From Ramlibacter terrae (GTDB taxonomy: Bacteria; Pseudomonadota; Gammaproteobacteria; Burkholderiales; Burkholderiaceae_C), in contig CP053418.1 in assembly GCA_013127575.1 (NCBI GenBank), positions 4,464,001 through 4,528,000 of the forward strand: 64,000 bases of DNA, read 5' to 3'. A model generated the notes under the pieces. That model saw only the letters and a list, made by a program, of their open reading frames with translations, searched no databases and had not been told where the DNA came from. Positions 40,584 to 51,442 of the stretch are shown one piece after another. The position numbers and the translations under genes are program-made. The first letter of the stretch is position 1, and every line of letters begins with the position of its first letter.

Positions 40584-41727
40584 TTATGACGCGGGGTGTT
40601 CCGGATGGACGACGCACCCGCCCACGAGCGTTCCGTCGAGCCTTTCAGCAACCGCGTCCCGGAACCGCCGCAACGGGAAGGCGCCCGAGACCACTGGTGA
40701 GACGCTGCCAGCAGCCAGCCAACCGAACACCACCTGCAGGCGCTCGCGCCGCGCCGCCGGGCCGCGCATGCCGGTGATCACCATCGGCGACCCGAGCACG
40801 GTCAGGCCCTTGATCTGAATGATGTTGGTGGGCAGCAGGTCGGGCTGCACCGATCCTCCGCGGCCGCCCCCTGCCCCACATCCCTGTTGCCGGCCCAGCC
40901 GACGATCACGTGACGCCCCCGAACGCCAGCGACCGCAGGCACTCGGCCGACACCGCACCGCCGACCGTGTCGAACACCAGGTCGGCGCCGCGTCCGCCGG
41001 TGCGCTCCTTGACGTCGTCCCTGAACTTGCGGACGGCCTCGCCGGCCACGCTGGGCGACACGTTGATAACGTGATCCGCCCCCGCCGCGCGCGCGTGCGC
41101 CAGCTTGACGTCGGAGCGGCCGGCGGCAATGACGATGGCGCCGAGCAGCTTACCTACCTGCACCGCCGCCAAGCCGGCGGCGCCCGACGCGCCGTTGACC
41201 AGCAGCACCTCGCCGGCACGCAGCCCGCCGCGCACCACCAACGCGAAGTGCGCGGTCTCGAAGTTCAGCAAGAAATTCGCTGCCTGATCCATCGACAGCC
41301 CTGCAGGCACGCGGTGCAGCGCGTCCTGTGGCGCCACGGCATAAGAGGCCCAGCCGCCCTGACTTGCGTGGGCCCCTGCGCTGCGCGGGCCGGACAGCAG
41401 GTAGTCATTGAACACACGGTCGCCGACGGCGAGACGCGCCGGATCCACGGCGGAACCGGTCCAGCGCACGATGCCGGCGTACTCCATGCCCGGCGTGAAC
41501 GGCAGCGGTGGTTTGTGGTGGTACTGCCCGCTGAGCATCATCGCGTCGATCAGTGCAACGCCGGCGCTCGCGACCTCCACCACGACGTCGGTAGGCGCCA
41601 GCGCTGCCCCCGTGGGGAAGGGCATGGACTCAAGCCGCACGCAGCGCGCCAGCGCGTCTTCCGGTGACTCGCCGAAGGCGTCCAGCCGGACGCGCTCGCC
41701 GGCGGCGTGCTGCGACACGTCAGTCAT
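40584..41727 (-). CDS. MDR-superfamily NADPH:quinone oxidoreductase-like protein
   Basis: About 381 residues. N-terminal GroES-like domain (FTPGMEYAGIVRWTGSAVDP, DRVFNDYLL) and nucleotide-binding motif LLVNGASGAAGLAAVQVGKL, as in zeta-crystallin-type quinone oxidoreductases. A frame change near 40900 leads into NIIQIKGLTVLGSPMVITGM and the end RLDGTLVGGCVVHPEHPAS. No structural-zinc cysteines are seen. It is last in the leftward operon with CaiB and MaoC genes and may reduce an enoyl thioester or quinone (inferred). Confidence 0.83.
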
Positions 41728-41858
41728 TTTGCGGCCTCCGCGCCGGCCGCGCGGTTACGGTTGAAGGCCGCCGTGGCCGCGCCGAACAGCAGCAGGAAGC
41801 CTTCGCAGGTGGTGCGCCGCCGGTGCATGGCGCGGCGCTCCTCGGTGGCCTCCGTCAT
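41724..41858 (-). CDS. 44-residue micro-ORF, coupled on both sides
   Basis: Begins [20 protein letters not shown] and ends [12 protein letters not shown]. Its ATG (41856-41858) overlaps the MaoC stop and its stop (41724-41726) overlaps the ATG of the oxidoreductase gene, both as ATGA. Double coupling argues that it is translated. It is mildly amphipathic and basic with a hydrophobic middle ([13 protein letters not shown]). No family is recognised; it could be a truncated remnant of a longer protein. Confidence 0.5.
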   Translation of the reverse strand: MTEATEERRAMHRRRTTCEGFLLLFGAATAAFNRNRAAGAEAAK

Positions 41859-42316
41859 GCGGCGTCGGCCGGACGCACCCGCATCAGCGCCGCACGTTCG
41901 CAGATGCAGACGGTCTCGCCACGCTGGTTGATTCCGCGGTGCTCGAAGTCGACGATGCCGGAATCGGACCGTGATTTCGACAGCCGCTTCGACTTCACCG
42001 TCGTCTCCACGTGCAGGGTGTCGCCGGCGAACACCGGCTTCGGAAAGCGCACCTCGCGGAAGCCGAGGTTTCCGACGGTGGTGCCGAGCGTGGTCTCGGT
42101 GACGGAGATGCCGACCACCAGTGCCATGGTGAACATGCTGTTGACCAGCGGTCGCCCGAACTCGGTGCCGGCCGCGAATTCCACGTCCAGGTGCAGCGGC
42201 TGGGTGTTCATGCTCAACGTGGTCATGAGCAGGTTGTCGGTCTCGGTGACGGTGCGCGTGACCGCGTGATGAAACAGCTGTCCCGGCTCAAATTGTTCGA
42301 AGTAGAGGCCTGCCAT
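41855..42316 (-). CDS. MaoC-family dehydratase
   Basis: Intact, 153 residues, hot-dog fold. [20 protein letters not shown] and [20 protein letters not shown] (catalytic Asp/His region) followed by [20 protein letters not shown] match (R)-specific enoyl-CoA hydratases and mesaconyl-CoA hydratase-type proteins. It lies directly downstream of the CaiB gene, so it probably hydrates the CoA ester formed there. Confidence 0.86.
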   Translation of the reverse strand: MAGLYFEQFEPGQLFHHAVTRTVTETDNLLMTTLSMNTQPLHLDVEFAAGTEFGRPLVNSMFTMALVVGISVTETTLGTTVGNLGFREVRFPKPVFAGDTLHVETTVKSKRLSKSRSDSGIVDFEHRGINQRGETVCICERAALMRVRPADAA

Positions 42317-42322
42317 GTTTTT

Positions 42323-43575
42323 TCAGTTTCCGGAGGAGGGATGGGAGGGCGGCACGGAGCCGTCGACGGTGACGCCATCGGCGAGCATTGCCGCGATGTC
42401 GTCGGCGCTGTAGCCCGCTTCGGCCAGCACCGCAACACTGTCGGCGCCGACGCGGGGCGGCAGGTGGCGTGTCGGGAAGTCGGTGGCCGACCGGTGGTGC
42501 CGCCGCGCAGCAGGCGCAGCGGCCCTTCGCTGGGATGCTCGACGTCCTCGAAGAAGCCGACGGCCTGCAGGTGCGGATCCGCCATCAGGTCGGCGAGCGA
42601 GCGCACCGGCGCGCATGGCACCTCGTTCTCGCGGCACAGTTCCAGCCACTGCGCCGTGGTCCGGGTCTCGATGATGTCGGCCAGCAGCCCGTAGGCCGCG
42701 TGGTAATTGGCGGCGCGGGCTGCCTGCGTGCGCAGGATGGGGTTGCTGTCCACCTCGTCACCGCGACCGATGGCGGAGAAGAACGCGCGAAACTGCTTGT
42801 CGTTGTACGGGGTGGCGGCCAGAAAGCCGTCGAGGGTGCGGTAAGGCCTCCGGTTCGGTGTCGTCAATCGGCTGTAGCCCATGGAACCGCGCGGCGGGAC
42901 AAAGGTTTCGCCGCCCAGATGGTCGCCCGGGACGGTCTGCGCCACCGTTTCGAACATCGGCACTTCGATGGCCTGCCCCGGCCCGCCACGCTGTCGCAGC
43001 AGCAGCGCGGCCAGCGCGGTGTGGGCGGCTGTCAGCCCCGTGATGCGGTCGGCGATCACCAGCGGCACGAAGCGCGGCGAGGCATCAGCGCCCCGGAACA
43101 GGCCGGCCAAGCCGGACTCGGCCTGGATGATGTCGTCGAACGCCGGCTGGTCCGCGTACGGTCCCCGCGAGCCGTAGCCGACCAGCGAGAGATAGACGAT
43201 GCCGGGGTTCTCGCGCCGGATGTCCTCGTAGGAGAGCCCGGCACGCGCCATGGCCGGCATGCGGACATTGTGGATGAAGAGGTCGGCGTCGCGGCACAGC
43301 CGCAGCAGCGCCTCGCGCCCGGCGGGCTTCTTGATGTCGAGGACCAAGCTGCGCTTGTTGCGGCCCGCGCTCAGGTACATCGGGCCCATCCGCTCGGTGC
43401 ACGACGGGCCGGCGTGGCGCATCACGTCGCCCTCGGACGGCTCCACCTTGACCACGTCGGCGCCATAGTCGCCCAACAACTGGGTCGCCAGAGGGCCCAT
43501 CAGCACGGTTGTCATGTCGATGACCTTGAAGCCTTGCAGCGGCAGCGCAGGGGGCTCAGGTGGCGGACGTGTCAT
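42323..43575 (-). CDS. CaiB/BaiF family CoA-transferase (leftward operon)
   Basis: Class III CoA-transferase of about 417 residues. PLQGFKVIDMTTVLMGPLAT, LLGDYGADVVKVEPSEGDVM and NKRSLVLDIKKPAGREALLR are the usual N-terminal blocks. GIVYLSLVGYGSRGPYADQP and AFDDIIQAESGLAGLFRGAD surround the active-site region. One frame change near 42485 leads to the ending DDIAAMLADGVTVDGSVPPS. The start overlaps the corrected IclR stop. It activates an organic acid by CoA transfer. Confidence 0.86.
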
Positions 43576-44358
43576 GCAGGTTCTCCGTGATCAATTCGGT
43601 GGTGCGGCGCAGGCTGGCGCCGGTCTCTGGATGGCCTTGGCGCTCAGGGCAGGGCTCAATCCCATGGCCGCGACGCCGAAGAGGATGCGGCCGTCGCGGT
43701 CAAAGATCGGCGCGGCCACGCCATTGGAGCCGCTCACCGGGGAGTCGATCAGCACCACGTATCCGTTCTCCCTTGCGGCGCGCAGCTGCTTGCGGTAGGC
43801 CGTCACGGTGGGTGCCGGCATACCTGCGAACGGATAGAGCCCGACCGACTTCAGCAGTGCGTTGCTCTCGTCCTCGGGCAGAAAGGCCATGAAGCAACGG
43901 CCGCTCAGGCCTTCGGTGATGCGAAAGCGCGTGCCCACCGCGATGCTGATTCGCACTTCGCCGCCCGGCTCCTCCTTGTCGACCACCAGCAGGTGTTCGT
44001 GGCTGGCGCGCGCCACCACGAAAGTGGTCAGGCCCGTGCGCCGCGTGTACTCGGTCAGTTGGATGCGGGCCTTGTGCACCGAGGCGAAATCCCGGCTCAC
44101 CGAGCCACCGAGCTCCAGTAGCCCGAGCCCCGGGCTGTAGGTTTTGGCGCGCTCGTCGAAGGCGACCGGGTTGTGGGCCTGCAGCGTCTTGAGGATCGCG
44201 TAGCAGCTGCTGGTGCCGACCTCCAGCGCCTGCGCCACGTCGGTGACCGTGGCATTCCGGTGCCGTTGCAGGAAGCGCAGCACGCGCACGGCGCGATCGA
44301 CCGCGGGGACCACGTAGGGGCCCGGCTTGGCAGCGCGGATGGGACTCAGGGACATCAA
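43556..44358 (-). CDS. IclR-family transcriptional regulator
   Basis: About 266 residues. The DNA-binding helix is TVTDVAQALEVGTSSCYAIL. The effector domain reads HEHLLVVDKEEPGGEVRISI, GTRFRITEGLSGRCFMAFLP and GVAAPIFDRDGRILFGVAAM. A frame change near 43610 gives the ending RRTTELITENLHDTSAT (stop 43556), overlapping the CaiB start. It is divergent from the Bug receptor genes and probably acts on the palindrome at 44414-44440. Confidence 0.86.
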
Positions 44359-44413
44359 CGGGGAGACCGAGACGCAGGCGCTTGCCTGCCGTCGTGTGGT
44401 CTGTTAGAGTTTT

Positions 44414-44440
44414 TGTATGCGATAACAGATTCTGCATACA
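44414..44440. promoter_or_regulatory. IclR operator candidate
   Basis: Perfect 7-base arms TGTATGC (44414-44420) and GCATACA (44434-44440) with 13 bases between, in the AT-rich gap between the IclR gene and the Bug receptor operon. Position and symmetry suit control of both directions. Confidence 0.65.
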
Positions 44441-44485
44441 GAATAAAAAATCCGCAAGTCCCCTTTCAACAGGAGCGAGACAAAA

Positions 44486-45435
44486 ATGACCCGTACCCCC
44501 GCTGGATGGCCAGCCTGCTGCTCGCGCTGCCGCTGTCGCTGGCCGCCCGGGGCTACCGACACAAGCCGGTGAAGATCATCGTGCCGTTCACGCCGGGCAG
44601 TGGTGGCGACACGGTCGCGCGCGTTGTCGCTGACGAGTTGCGCAAGAGCATGGGCGGCACTTTCGTGATCGACAACAAACCGGGCGCCTCCGGCCAGATC
44701 GGCACCGACATGGCCGCGAAGTCGCCGGCGGATGGCTACACGCTGCTGCAGACCTCGTCGGCCCAGAATTCGGCCGGCCCATGGATGGCGAAGAAGCTGC
44801 CTTACGACCCGCTCAAGGACTTCGTGCACATCGCCCGCGTGATCACCGTGCCTTTCCTGCTGGTGGTGCACCCCGACGTGCCGGCGCGCACGGTAAAGGA
44901 GTTCGCCGAGTACATCCGGCAGAACCCGGCTTGCCCTATGGGCACGGGTCGGCCACCTCCCGGTAGCGGCTGCGACCTTCTCCACGCTCGCGAAGGCAAA
45001 GACGGTCAACGTCCCGTACAAGAGCCAGCCGCCGGCGGTCACGGATCTGATCGGCGGGCAGGTGCGCTTCATGATGGCGGACCTTTCCGTCGTCGGTCCG
45101 CAGGTCAAGGCCGGCAAGCTGCGCGCCTGGCCATCACCTCGCGCAGCCGCTCGGCGCAGTTCCCGGACATTCCGACGCTGGCCGAGTCGGGAATGCCGGA
45201 GTTCGACCGGAGGTGTGGATCGGCATCGGCGCTCCCGCCGGCACACCGTGGAAGTGACGGACCGGCTCAGTGCCGAAATCCTGAAGATGGGCCAGCGCGA
45301 CGACGTGCGGCAACGCTTCCAGGCCGTGGGATTCGACCGGTGCCGAACACCATGCCCGACCACCTCACGTTCGTGCGCGATCAACTGGCCGCACGGGGCA
45401 AGCGCATCAAGGATGCCGGCATCCAGCCGGAATGA
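44486..45435 (+). CDS. Bug-family tricarboxylate receptor, tandem copy 1
   Basis: About 316 residues after at least five frame corrections (near 44500, 44935, 44955, 45125, 45210 and 45345). Blocks: VKIIVPFTPGSGGDTVARVV, ADELRKSMGGTFVIDNKPGA, GYTLLQTSSAQNSAGPWMAK, KLPYDPLKDFVHIARVITVP, LIGGQVRFMMADLSVVGPQV and DQLAARGKRIKDAGIQPE. ATG 44486 follows AGGAG at a suitable distance. It is a close paralogue of the next gene. The number of shifts is the highest of any gene here, so a true pseudogene is possible. Confidence 0.75.
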
Positions 45436-45460
45436 CACCGAACCCACGGAGACACATTCC

Positions 45461-46426
45461 ATGAAAAAGACGATCCACTGGCTGGCCGCGCTGGCACTGG
45501 CACTGGCCGTTCCGACACTGGCAACGGCGCAGGGGGGTATCCCGGCGACAAGCCGGTGAAGATCATCGTTCCCTTTACCCCCGGCAGCGCCAGCGACACC
45601 ATCGCCCGCGTGGTCGCCGACGAACTGCGCAAGACGCTGGGCGGCACCTTCTGGTCGACAACAAGCCGGGCGCGGCCGGCCAGATCGGCAGCGAGCTGGT
45701 CGCGAAGTCGCCTCCCGACGGCCACACCCTGCTGCTCACCACCTCGGCCACGCATTCGGCCGGGCCTTGGCTGGTGAAGAAGCTGCCCTACGACCCGCTG
45801 AAGGACTTCGTCCACGTCGGCAAGGTGATCAACGTCCCGTTCCTGCTCGTGGTGCACCCGGACGTACCGGCCAAGAACGTCGCGGAGTTTGTCGAATGGG
45901 CCCGCAAGACTCCGGGCGCGAGCTACGGCTACGGCTCCGCAACCTCGCAGGTCGCGGCCGCGACCTTCTCCACCATCGCCGGCATCAAGACGCTGGGGGT
46001 GCCCTACAAGAGCCAGCCGCCGGCCGTCACGGACCTGATCGGCGGCCAGTTCCGATTCATGATGGCCGACCCGTCGATCGCCGGCGCGCACGTGAAAGCC
46101 GGCAAGCTGCGGGCCATTGCCATCACTTCGCGCGTGCGCTCGCCGCAGTTGCCCGACGTGCCGACCCCGGCTGAGTCCGGCATGGGCGAGTTCGACCCGG
46201 AAGTGTGGCTGGGCATCGGCGCTCCCGCCGGCTTGCCGCGCGAAGTCGCCGAGCGGCTGAATGTGGAACTGGTGAAGATGGGACAGCGCGACGACGTGCG
46301 GCAGCGCTTCGCGGCGGTGGGTCTGGACCTGGTGCCGAACACGTTGGCCGAGCATGCCGACTACACCGGGGCGCAATTGGCCTCTGGGGCGCACGCATCC
46401 GCGGCGCGGGGATCCGAGCGGAATGA
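45461..46426 (+). CDS. Bug-family tricarboxylate receptor, tandem copy 2
   Basis: About 321 residues. The signal peptide MKKTIHWLAALALALAVPTL ends near ATAQ. Frame changes lie near 45540, 45650 and 46380. The body repeats copy 1 almost block for block: VKIIVPFTPGSASDTIARVV, KKLPYDPLKDFVHVGKVINV and MADPSIAGAHVKAGKLRAIA, with C-terminus ALWGARIRGAGIRAE. The stop overlaps the ATG of the CoA-transferase subunit. It brings the acid substrate of the operon to a TctAB-type permease encoded elsewhere. Confidence 0.82.
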
Positions 46427-47335
46427 CGCAACGCGCATCCAAGCAGCGTTCCGCTTGCGACGCGCTGGGCTGGCTGCAAGACGGTGCCACCCGGCCATAG
46501 GTGGGTCGCTGTTCCATAACAAGCCGATGTACCTGGTGCGCGAGATCGCGCGCCGTAAGGTGCGCGGGCTGGTGGTCGTGGCCATGACGCAGGCCTCGAT
46601 CGATGTCGACCTGCTGGTCGCCGCCGGTTGCGTGGCGGAGGTGCGCGTGCCCTACCTCGGCTTCGAGTACCTCGGCCTCGCCCTGAATTACCGGCGGTTC
46701 GCCGCCGAAGGTTTGCTGCGTGTTTGGGATTGCGACGAGACTCAGGTCATCGCCGGCATGGAGGCCGCCGCCAAGAACCTGCCTTCGGGCCTGACCAAGA
46801 CCGGCGTCGGGACCGACCTGCTGCGCAGCAACCCCGACCTCAAGGCGATCACCGACCCCATCACCGGGGAGCCGATGGTGGCCGTGCCGGCGATCCGGCC
46901 GGACGTCGCCATCCTTCACGCCACGCGCGGCGACACGTGGGGCAACCTTGCGTACGCGGGCTACCCGTTCTCCGACGTGCTGATCGCCGAGGCCACCAAC
47001 CGCTGCGGCGGCAAGGTGATCGCCACCGTAGACGAGATCGTGCCCACCAGCACGTTCACTGCCGACCCGTTTCGCACCGCCATTCCGCACATCCTGGTCG
47101 ACGCCGTGGTGGATGCGCCGTGGGGCGCGCACCCCTGCTCGTCCCATGGTGCATATCAGTACGACGAGGACTTTCTGGCCACCTACCAGCAACAGGCCCG
47201 CAACGGAGCGGGTGCGATGGCAACATGGCTTGAGCAGCACGTGCAGGAGCCCCAGTCGCATGAACAGTACCGGACCGCGTCCTCACGCCCTCGCGGCTGG
47301 CGGCCCTGCGCAGGGAGATCTATGCCGGCAACTGA
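46423..47335 (+). CDS. CoA-transferase subunit A (GctA/IpdA type)
   Basis: About 304 residues. MTQRASKQRSACDALGWLQD is joined by a shift near 46495 to AIGGSLFHNKPMYLVREIAR. Further blocks: LVVVAMTQASIDVDLLVAAG, VPYLGFEYLGLALNYRRFAA, VAVPAIRPDVAILHATRGDT and ATVDEIVPTSTFTADPFRTA. A shift near 47275 gives the ending LAALRREIYAGN. The family includes glutaconate CoA-transferases and the IpdA subunit of steroid-ring hydrolases. The stop overlaps the next start by 14 bases. Confidence 0.82.
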
Positions 47336-48112
47336 ACCCGAATGGTCGTGGCCCGAGTTGGCCGCGGTCGTGCTCAGCCGCGAACTGGGCGACCACGAGG
47401 TGGGCTCGCCGGGTGGATCGCGCAGCGAAATTCCCCGGCGGCGGCGCGGCTCGCGCAACTCACGCACGCACCCAACCTGTCCATCATCACCAGTGCCGTC
47501 GGCTTCGTTGCCAACATGGTGGGCAAGCCCCGGAGCCCGCTGTTCCATTCCACCATGGACTGGCGCAACATCTACGCCGGCACCGAGGCGGTGATGGCGT
47601 CCAGCGGCGTTTTCCACACGCGCCGCGACTGGTTCTTCGCCGGCGCGATGCAGGTGGACGGCTTCGGCAACATCAACCTGAGTCGCGTGCGGCTCAAGGA
47701 CGGCAGCGACATGCGCGGCCCAGGCGCCGCCGGACTCGCCTATTCCTCGAGCATGGCCAGGCGCTACTTCATCTACCTGCACGAGCACAGCACGCGCTCG
47801 ATCGTGGATCGCCTCGACTACCTGACGGCGGTCGGCTACGGCGATGGCCCCGGCAGCCGCGAGAAGCTGGCGCTGCGCGGCGGCGGCCCTGCCCTCGTGA
47901 TCAGCCCGCGCGGGGTGATGGACTTCGACCCGAAGACGCTGAGGCTGCGGCTGCGCTCCGTCCACCCCGGCCAGGAGGTGGCGGAGTTGGTGGCAAACAC
48001 CGGCTGCGAGTTGTTGCTGCCGGCGAGTGTCCCGGTGACAACGGCTCCGACCACGAACGAACTGGATGTCCTGCGCACGCAGGTGGACCGCGGCGGCGTG
48101 CTGCGGCATTAG
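47322..48112 (+). CDS. CoA-transferase subunit B (GctB/IpdB type)
   Basis: About 263 residues. It starts MPATEPEWSWPELAAVVLSR; after a frame change near 47410 it reads IITSAVGFVANMVGKPRSPL, VFHTRRDWFFAGAMQVDGFG, NINLSRVRLKDGSDMRGPGA and TGCELLLPASVPVTTAPTTN. The GAMQVDGFGN block is the usual one of this subunit. GctB normally carries the catalytic glutamate; I cannot place one securely in the S-E-N-G position, so an IpdB-like hydrolase role is open. Confidence 0.82.
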
Positions 48113-48131
48113 GAACAAGCAAGGAAACGAC

Positions 48132-49318
48132 ATGCAAGCGCTGGATGGAATCAAGGTGCTGGACCTGGGCCGCGCCCCTGGCCGGACCGACCTGTGGACT
48201 GATGCTGGCCGACCCGGGCGCGGATGTCGTCAAGATCGAGCCGCCGGGATTGGGCGATGACAGCCGCGAATGGCCGCCGCTGATGAACGGGGAGAGCAGC
48301 TACTTCCTGAGCGTCAACCGCAACAAGCGCAGCATCGTGCTGGACCTGGCGTCGCCGCGCGGCAAGGAGGTCTTCCTGCACATGGCGGCGACCGCCGACG
48401 TGGTGGTCGAGAACTACCGGGCCGACGTGATGGACCGCCTCGGCATCGGCTATGAAACCCTGCGCGAACGCAATCCGCGGCTGGTCTACTGCGCCCTCAC
48501 CGGCTTTGGACGCACGGGCCCCCGACGGCTCATGCCGGCGACCGACGTCTACGCGCAAGCCTTCACCGGCGTGATGGGCCTGACCGGCGAGCCGGGCGGG
48601 CCGCCGCTACGCGTAGGCGTCAGCCTGTGCGACATGACCACCGGCATCTTCGGCGCCTATGGGGTGCTGGCGGCGCTGAATGCTCGCCACGCAAGTGGCC
48701 GCGGCCAGCTCGTCGACACCTCGCTGATGGAAGGCCAGATGGCCTTCCTGTCGTACCTGATCACGTCTTACGGCGCCACCGGCAAGGTGCCCGAGCCGCA
48801 GGGTGTCGGCCACCCGAGCATCGTGCCCTACGGGGCCTTCCAGTGCAGCGACGGCTGGGTCGCGCTGGCCACCTTCAACGACCGTCTGTGGCGCAAGGCC
48901 GCGGCCGGCCTTGGCTGGGCGAGCTCGCCCACGACCCGCGATTCGACACCAACCCGAAGCGGCTGGCGCGCAAGGCGGAGCTCGAGGCCATTCTGCGCGA
49001 GCGCTTCATGACAAAGACCGTTGACGAATGGGTGGCAATCATGGAGGCGCTGGACGTGCCGCTGGCCCCCGTCAACAAGCTGGACAAGCTGCTGGCCGAC
49101 CCGCAGGTCGCCGAGCGTGAAATGCTGCAGACCTTCGACCATCCACGTGCCGGCGAAGTCCGGTGTTCGGCTTCCCGGTCAAGTTCTCCGACACGCCGTG
49201 CGAGCTGCGCCGCCCGCCGCCGATGCTGGGCCAGCACACGGCCGAGATTCTCGGCGAGTACGGCTTCGCGCCTGACTACACGGCGGCGGCCGGCAGCGTG
49301 GCGGAGGCGACGCCATGA
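48132..49318 (+). CDS. CaiB/BaiF family CoA-transferase (rightward operon)
   Basis: About 396 residues. MQALDGIKVLDLGRAP is followed after a shift near 48182 by LAGPTCGLMLADPGADVVKI, NKRSIVLDLASPRGKEVFLH, RLVYCALTGFGRTGPRRLMP, DTSLMEGQMAFLSYLITSYG and, after shifts near 48920 and 49160, PCELRRPPPMLGQHTAEILG. This is the full class III layout. It is the second CaiB protein of the region and differs clearly from the one at 42323. Confidence 0.85.
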
Positions 49319-50177
49319 TCCGCTCCTTCCTGCTCGCGCCGGCCAACCGGCCGGACCCGGTCATCAAGTTTCCGCGTTTCGGCGCCGACTGCTGCGTCAT
49401 CGACACGGAAGACGGGACCCCCGCCGCCGACAAGGCCAGCGCTCGCGACGCGCTCGCCGACACCGTGACGAAGGTCCGCGCCGCGGGCTTTCGCGGCCTG
49501 CTGACCGTGCGCGTCAACGTGCCGGCTGCGCCCGAGTACCTCGACGACCTGGCCGCCGCCTTTGCATGCGACATCGACGGCATCGTCGTGCCCAAGCTGG
49601 AAGACCCCGAGCAGCTGTTCCCGGTGCGGCACTGGATCCGCCTGCGCGATGGGCAGCAACCTCGCGCCGAGCCGCGCTTCGTCATCGGCGGGCTGGAGTC
49701 GATCCGCGGGGTGCTGCGCGCCGCCGACCTGTGCGTACGCTGCGAGGGCGTGCGCGCCGTCTACTTCGGTGCCGAGGACTTCACCGCCGAAATGGGCGCG
49801 CGCCGCACCCGCGCCGGGCACGAGGTCCAGACCGCCCGATCGATGATCGTGATGGCGGCGAAGGCGGCAGGGCTGCTGGCCATCGACCAGGCGGTGGTCG
49901 ACATCCGCGACGACGCGTTGTACAGCGAGGACGCCGTCGCCGGCCGCGACCTCGGCTATGACGGCAAGATCTGCGTCACGCCCGGCCGGGTGACGCTGGC
50001 CCATGCCGCGTTCTCGCCGACCGCGGCCGAGCGCGACTACGCGCGGCGGCTGGTGGATGCGTATGCGGCCGCCACCGCGGCGGGTCGCGGCACCATGGAC
50101 TTCGAAGGCAAGATGATCGATGGGCCGTTGCTCAAGCGCGCCAGGCCGTGCTGGCCCAGCCCACAGCCAACGCATGA
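49315..50177 (+). CDS. HpcH/HpaI-CitE family CoA-ester lyase
   Basis: About 288 residues. Start ATG 49315 overlaps the previous stop. MIRSFLLAPANRPDPVIKFP, CCVIDTEDGTPAADK, IVVPKLEDPEQLFPVRHW and YFGAEDFTAEMGARRTRAGH carry the Arg, Glu and Asp residues that bind Mg2+ in citrate/malyl-CoA lyases. A frame change near 50140 gives KRAQAVLAQPTANA and a stop overlapping the next ATG. A malyl- or citramalyl-CoA lyase activity would fit the surrounding CoA-transferases and hydratases. Confidence 0.85.
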
Positions 50178-51442
50178 CGGCTGCGATCGCGCTGGACGAC
50201 CTGGACCTGTCGCGCTGGATTCGCCCCGGTGCCGGCATCGTCTTCGGGCAAGCCACCGGCGAACCCCGTGGCCTCACCGAGAAGCTGGTGGAACAGCGCG
50301 CTCGCTTCAGCGGCAGCGGCATCTTCTTCGGCTCCGGCTTCTCGCGCACCTTCCAGCCCGAGCATGCGGACCACCTGCGCTTCAAGGGCATCGGTGGGAT
50401 CGGCGGCCTGCGCAATCTGGCCACCATCGGCAGGCTCGACCCCCTGCCCTGCCACGTCTCGGCGGTGGCTGGCCTGATCCGCGAAGGTCTGATCCGCTGC
50501 GACGTCGCTCTGGTGCAGGTCAGCCCTGCCAATCGGCAGGGCGAGCACAGTTTCGGCCTGATCAACGATTACGTGAGGGCGGCGGTCGAGACGGCATCGG
50601 TCGTCATAGCCGAAGTGAACGCGCAAGTGCCCGGACTCCATGCGACGCGCCGCTGCGCGGCGACGAGATCACCGTCGCCGTCCACACGAATCGGCCGCTG
50701 CTGGAAGTGCCGGCCGTGCCCTTTGGCGAAACCGAACAGCGGATTGCTGCGCACCTCGCTCCCCTGATTCCGGACCGCGCCACGCTGCAGGTCGGCATCG
50801 GCGCCGTGCCGGAAGCCGTCGTCGCCATGCTGGTCGACCGGCGTGACCTGGGTGTGCATTCGGGCATGATCGGCGACTCGGTGGCCGACTTGATGGAGCG
50901 CGGCGTCATCACGAATGCGTTCAAGGGCATCGATCCCGGCGTGACCGTCACCGGCAGCCTCATTGGCAGCGCGCGGCTGTACCGCTTCGCGCACGACAAC
51001 GCCGCGCTGCGCCTGTGCCCCACGAGCTATACGCACGCAGCGGCCACCACGGCCGCACTGCGGCGGGCTGGTGTCGCTCAACTCCGCACTCGAAGTGGAC
51101 CTGACCGGCCAAGTGAACTCGGAGGCGATCGGTTCCGGGTACTTTGGCGCAGTCGGTGGACAGGTGGACTTCGTCCGCGCGGCCGCCCGCTCGGAAGGCG
51201 GAATCTCCGTCATCGCACTGCCCGCCATCGACAAGCACGGCCACTCGCGCATCGTGGCGCGCCTGTCCGGCCCCGTCACCACCGCTCGCAGCGATGTCGA
51301 CGTGATCGCCACCGAGCACGGCATCGCGCGCCTGCGAGGCTTGGGGTTGCGCGAGCGCGTCCGCGCGTTGGCGGCCATTGCAGCGCCCGAACACCGTGAT
51401 GACCTGCTGGCGCAAGCTCGCGAACAATGGGGAGAGCTCTGA
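50174..51442 (+). CDS. Acetyl-CoA hydrolase/4-hydroxybutyrate CoA-transferase family protein
   Basis: About 422 residues. MTAAIALDDLDLSRWIRPGA, FFGSGFSRTFQPEHADHLRF and VALVQVSPANRQGEHSFGLI are N-terminal blocks. After a shift near 50645 it reads LQVGIGAVPEAVVAMLVDRR and LGVHSGMIGDSVADLMERGV. After another near 51065, VSLNSALEVDLTGQVNSEAI and GYFGAVGGQVDFVRAAARSE, the typical C-terminal pair. It probably exchanges CoA between acids. The stop TGA shares its A with the next ATG. Confidence 0.84.

Noticed and set aside
45381..47261. 626-residue minus-strand frame
   Set aside because: High-GC shadow of the Bug and GctA genes; Arg/His/Gln-rich with no family resemblance.
45774..47594. Bug receptor-CoA-transferase fusion
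   Set aside because: Shift near 46380 restores the receptor stop at 46426 and overlapping ATG of the next gene.
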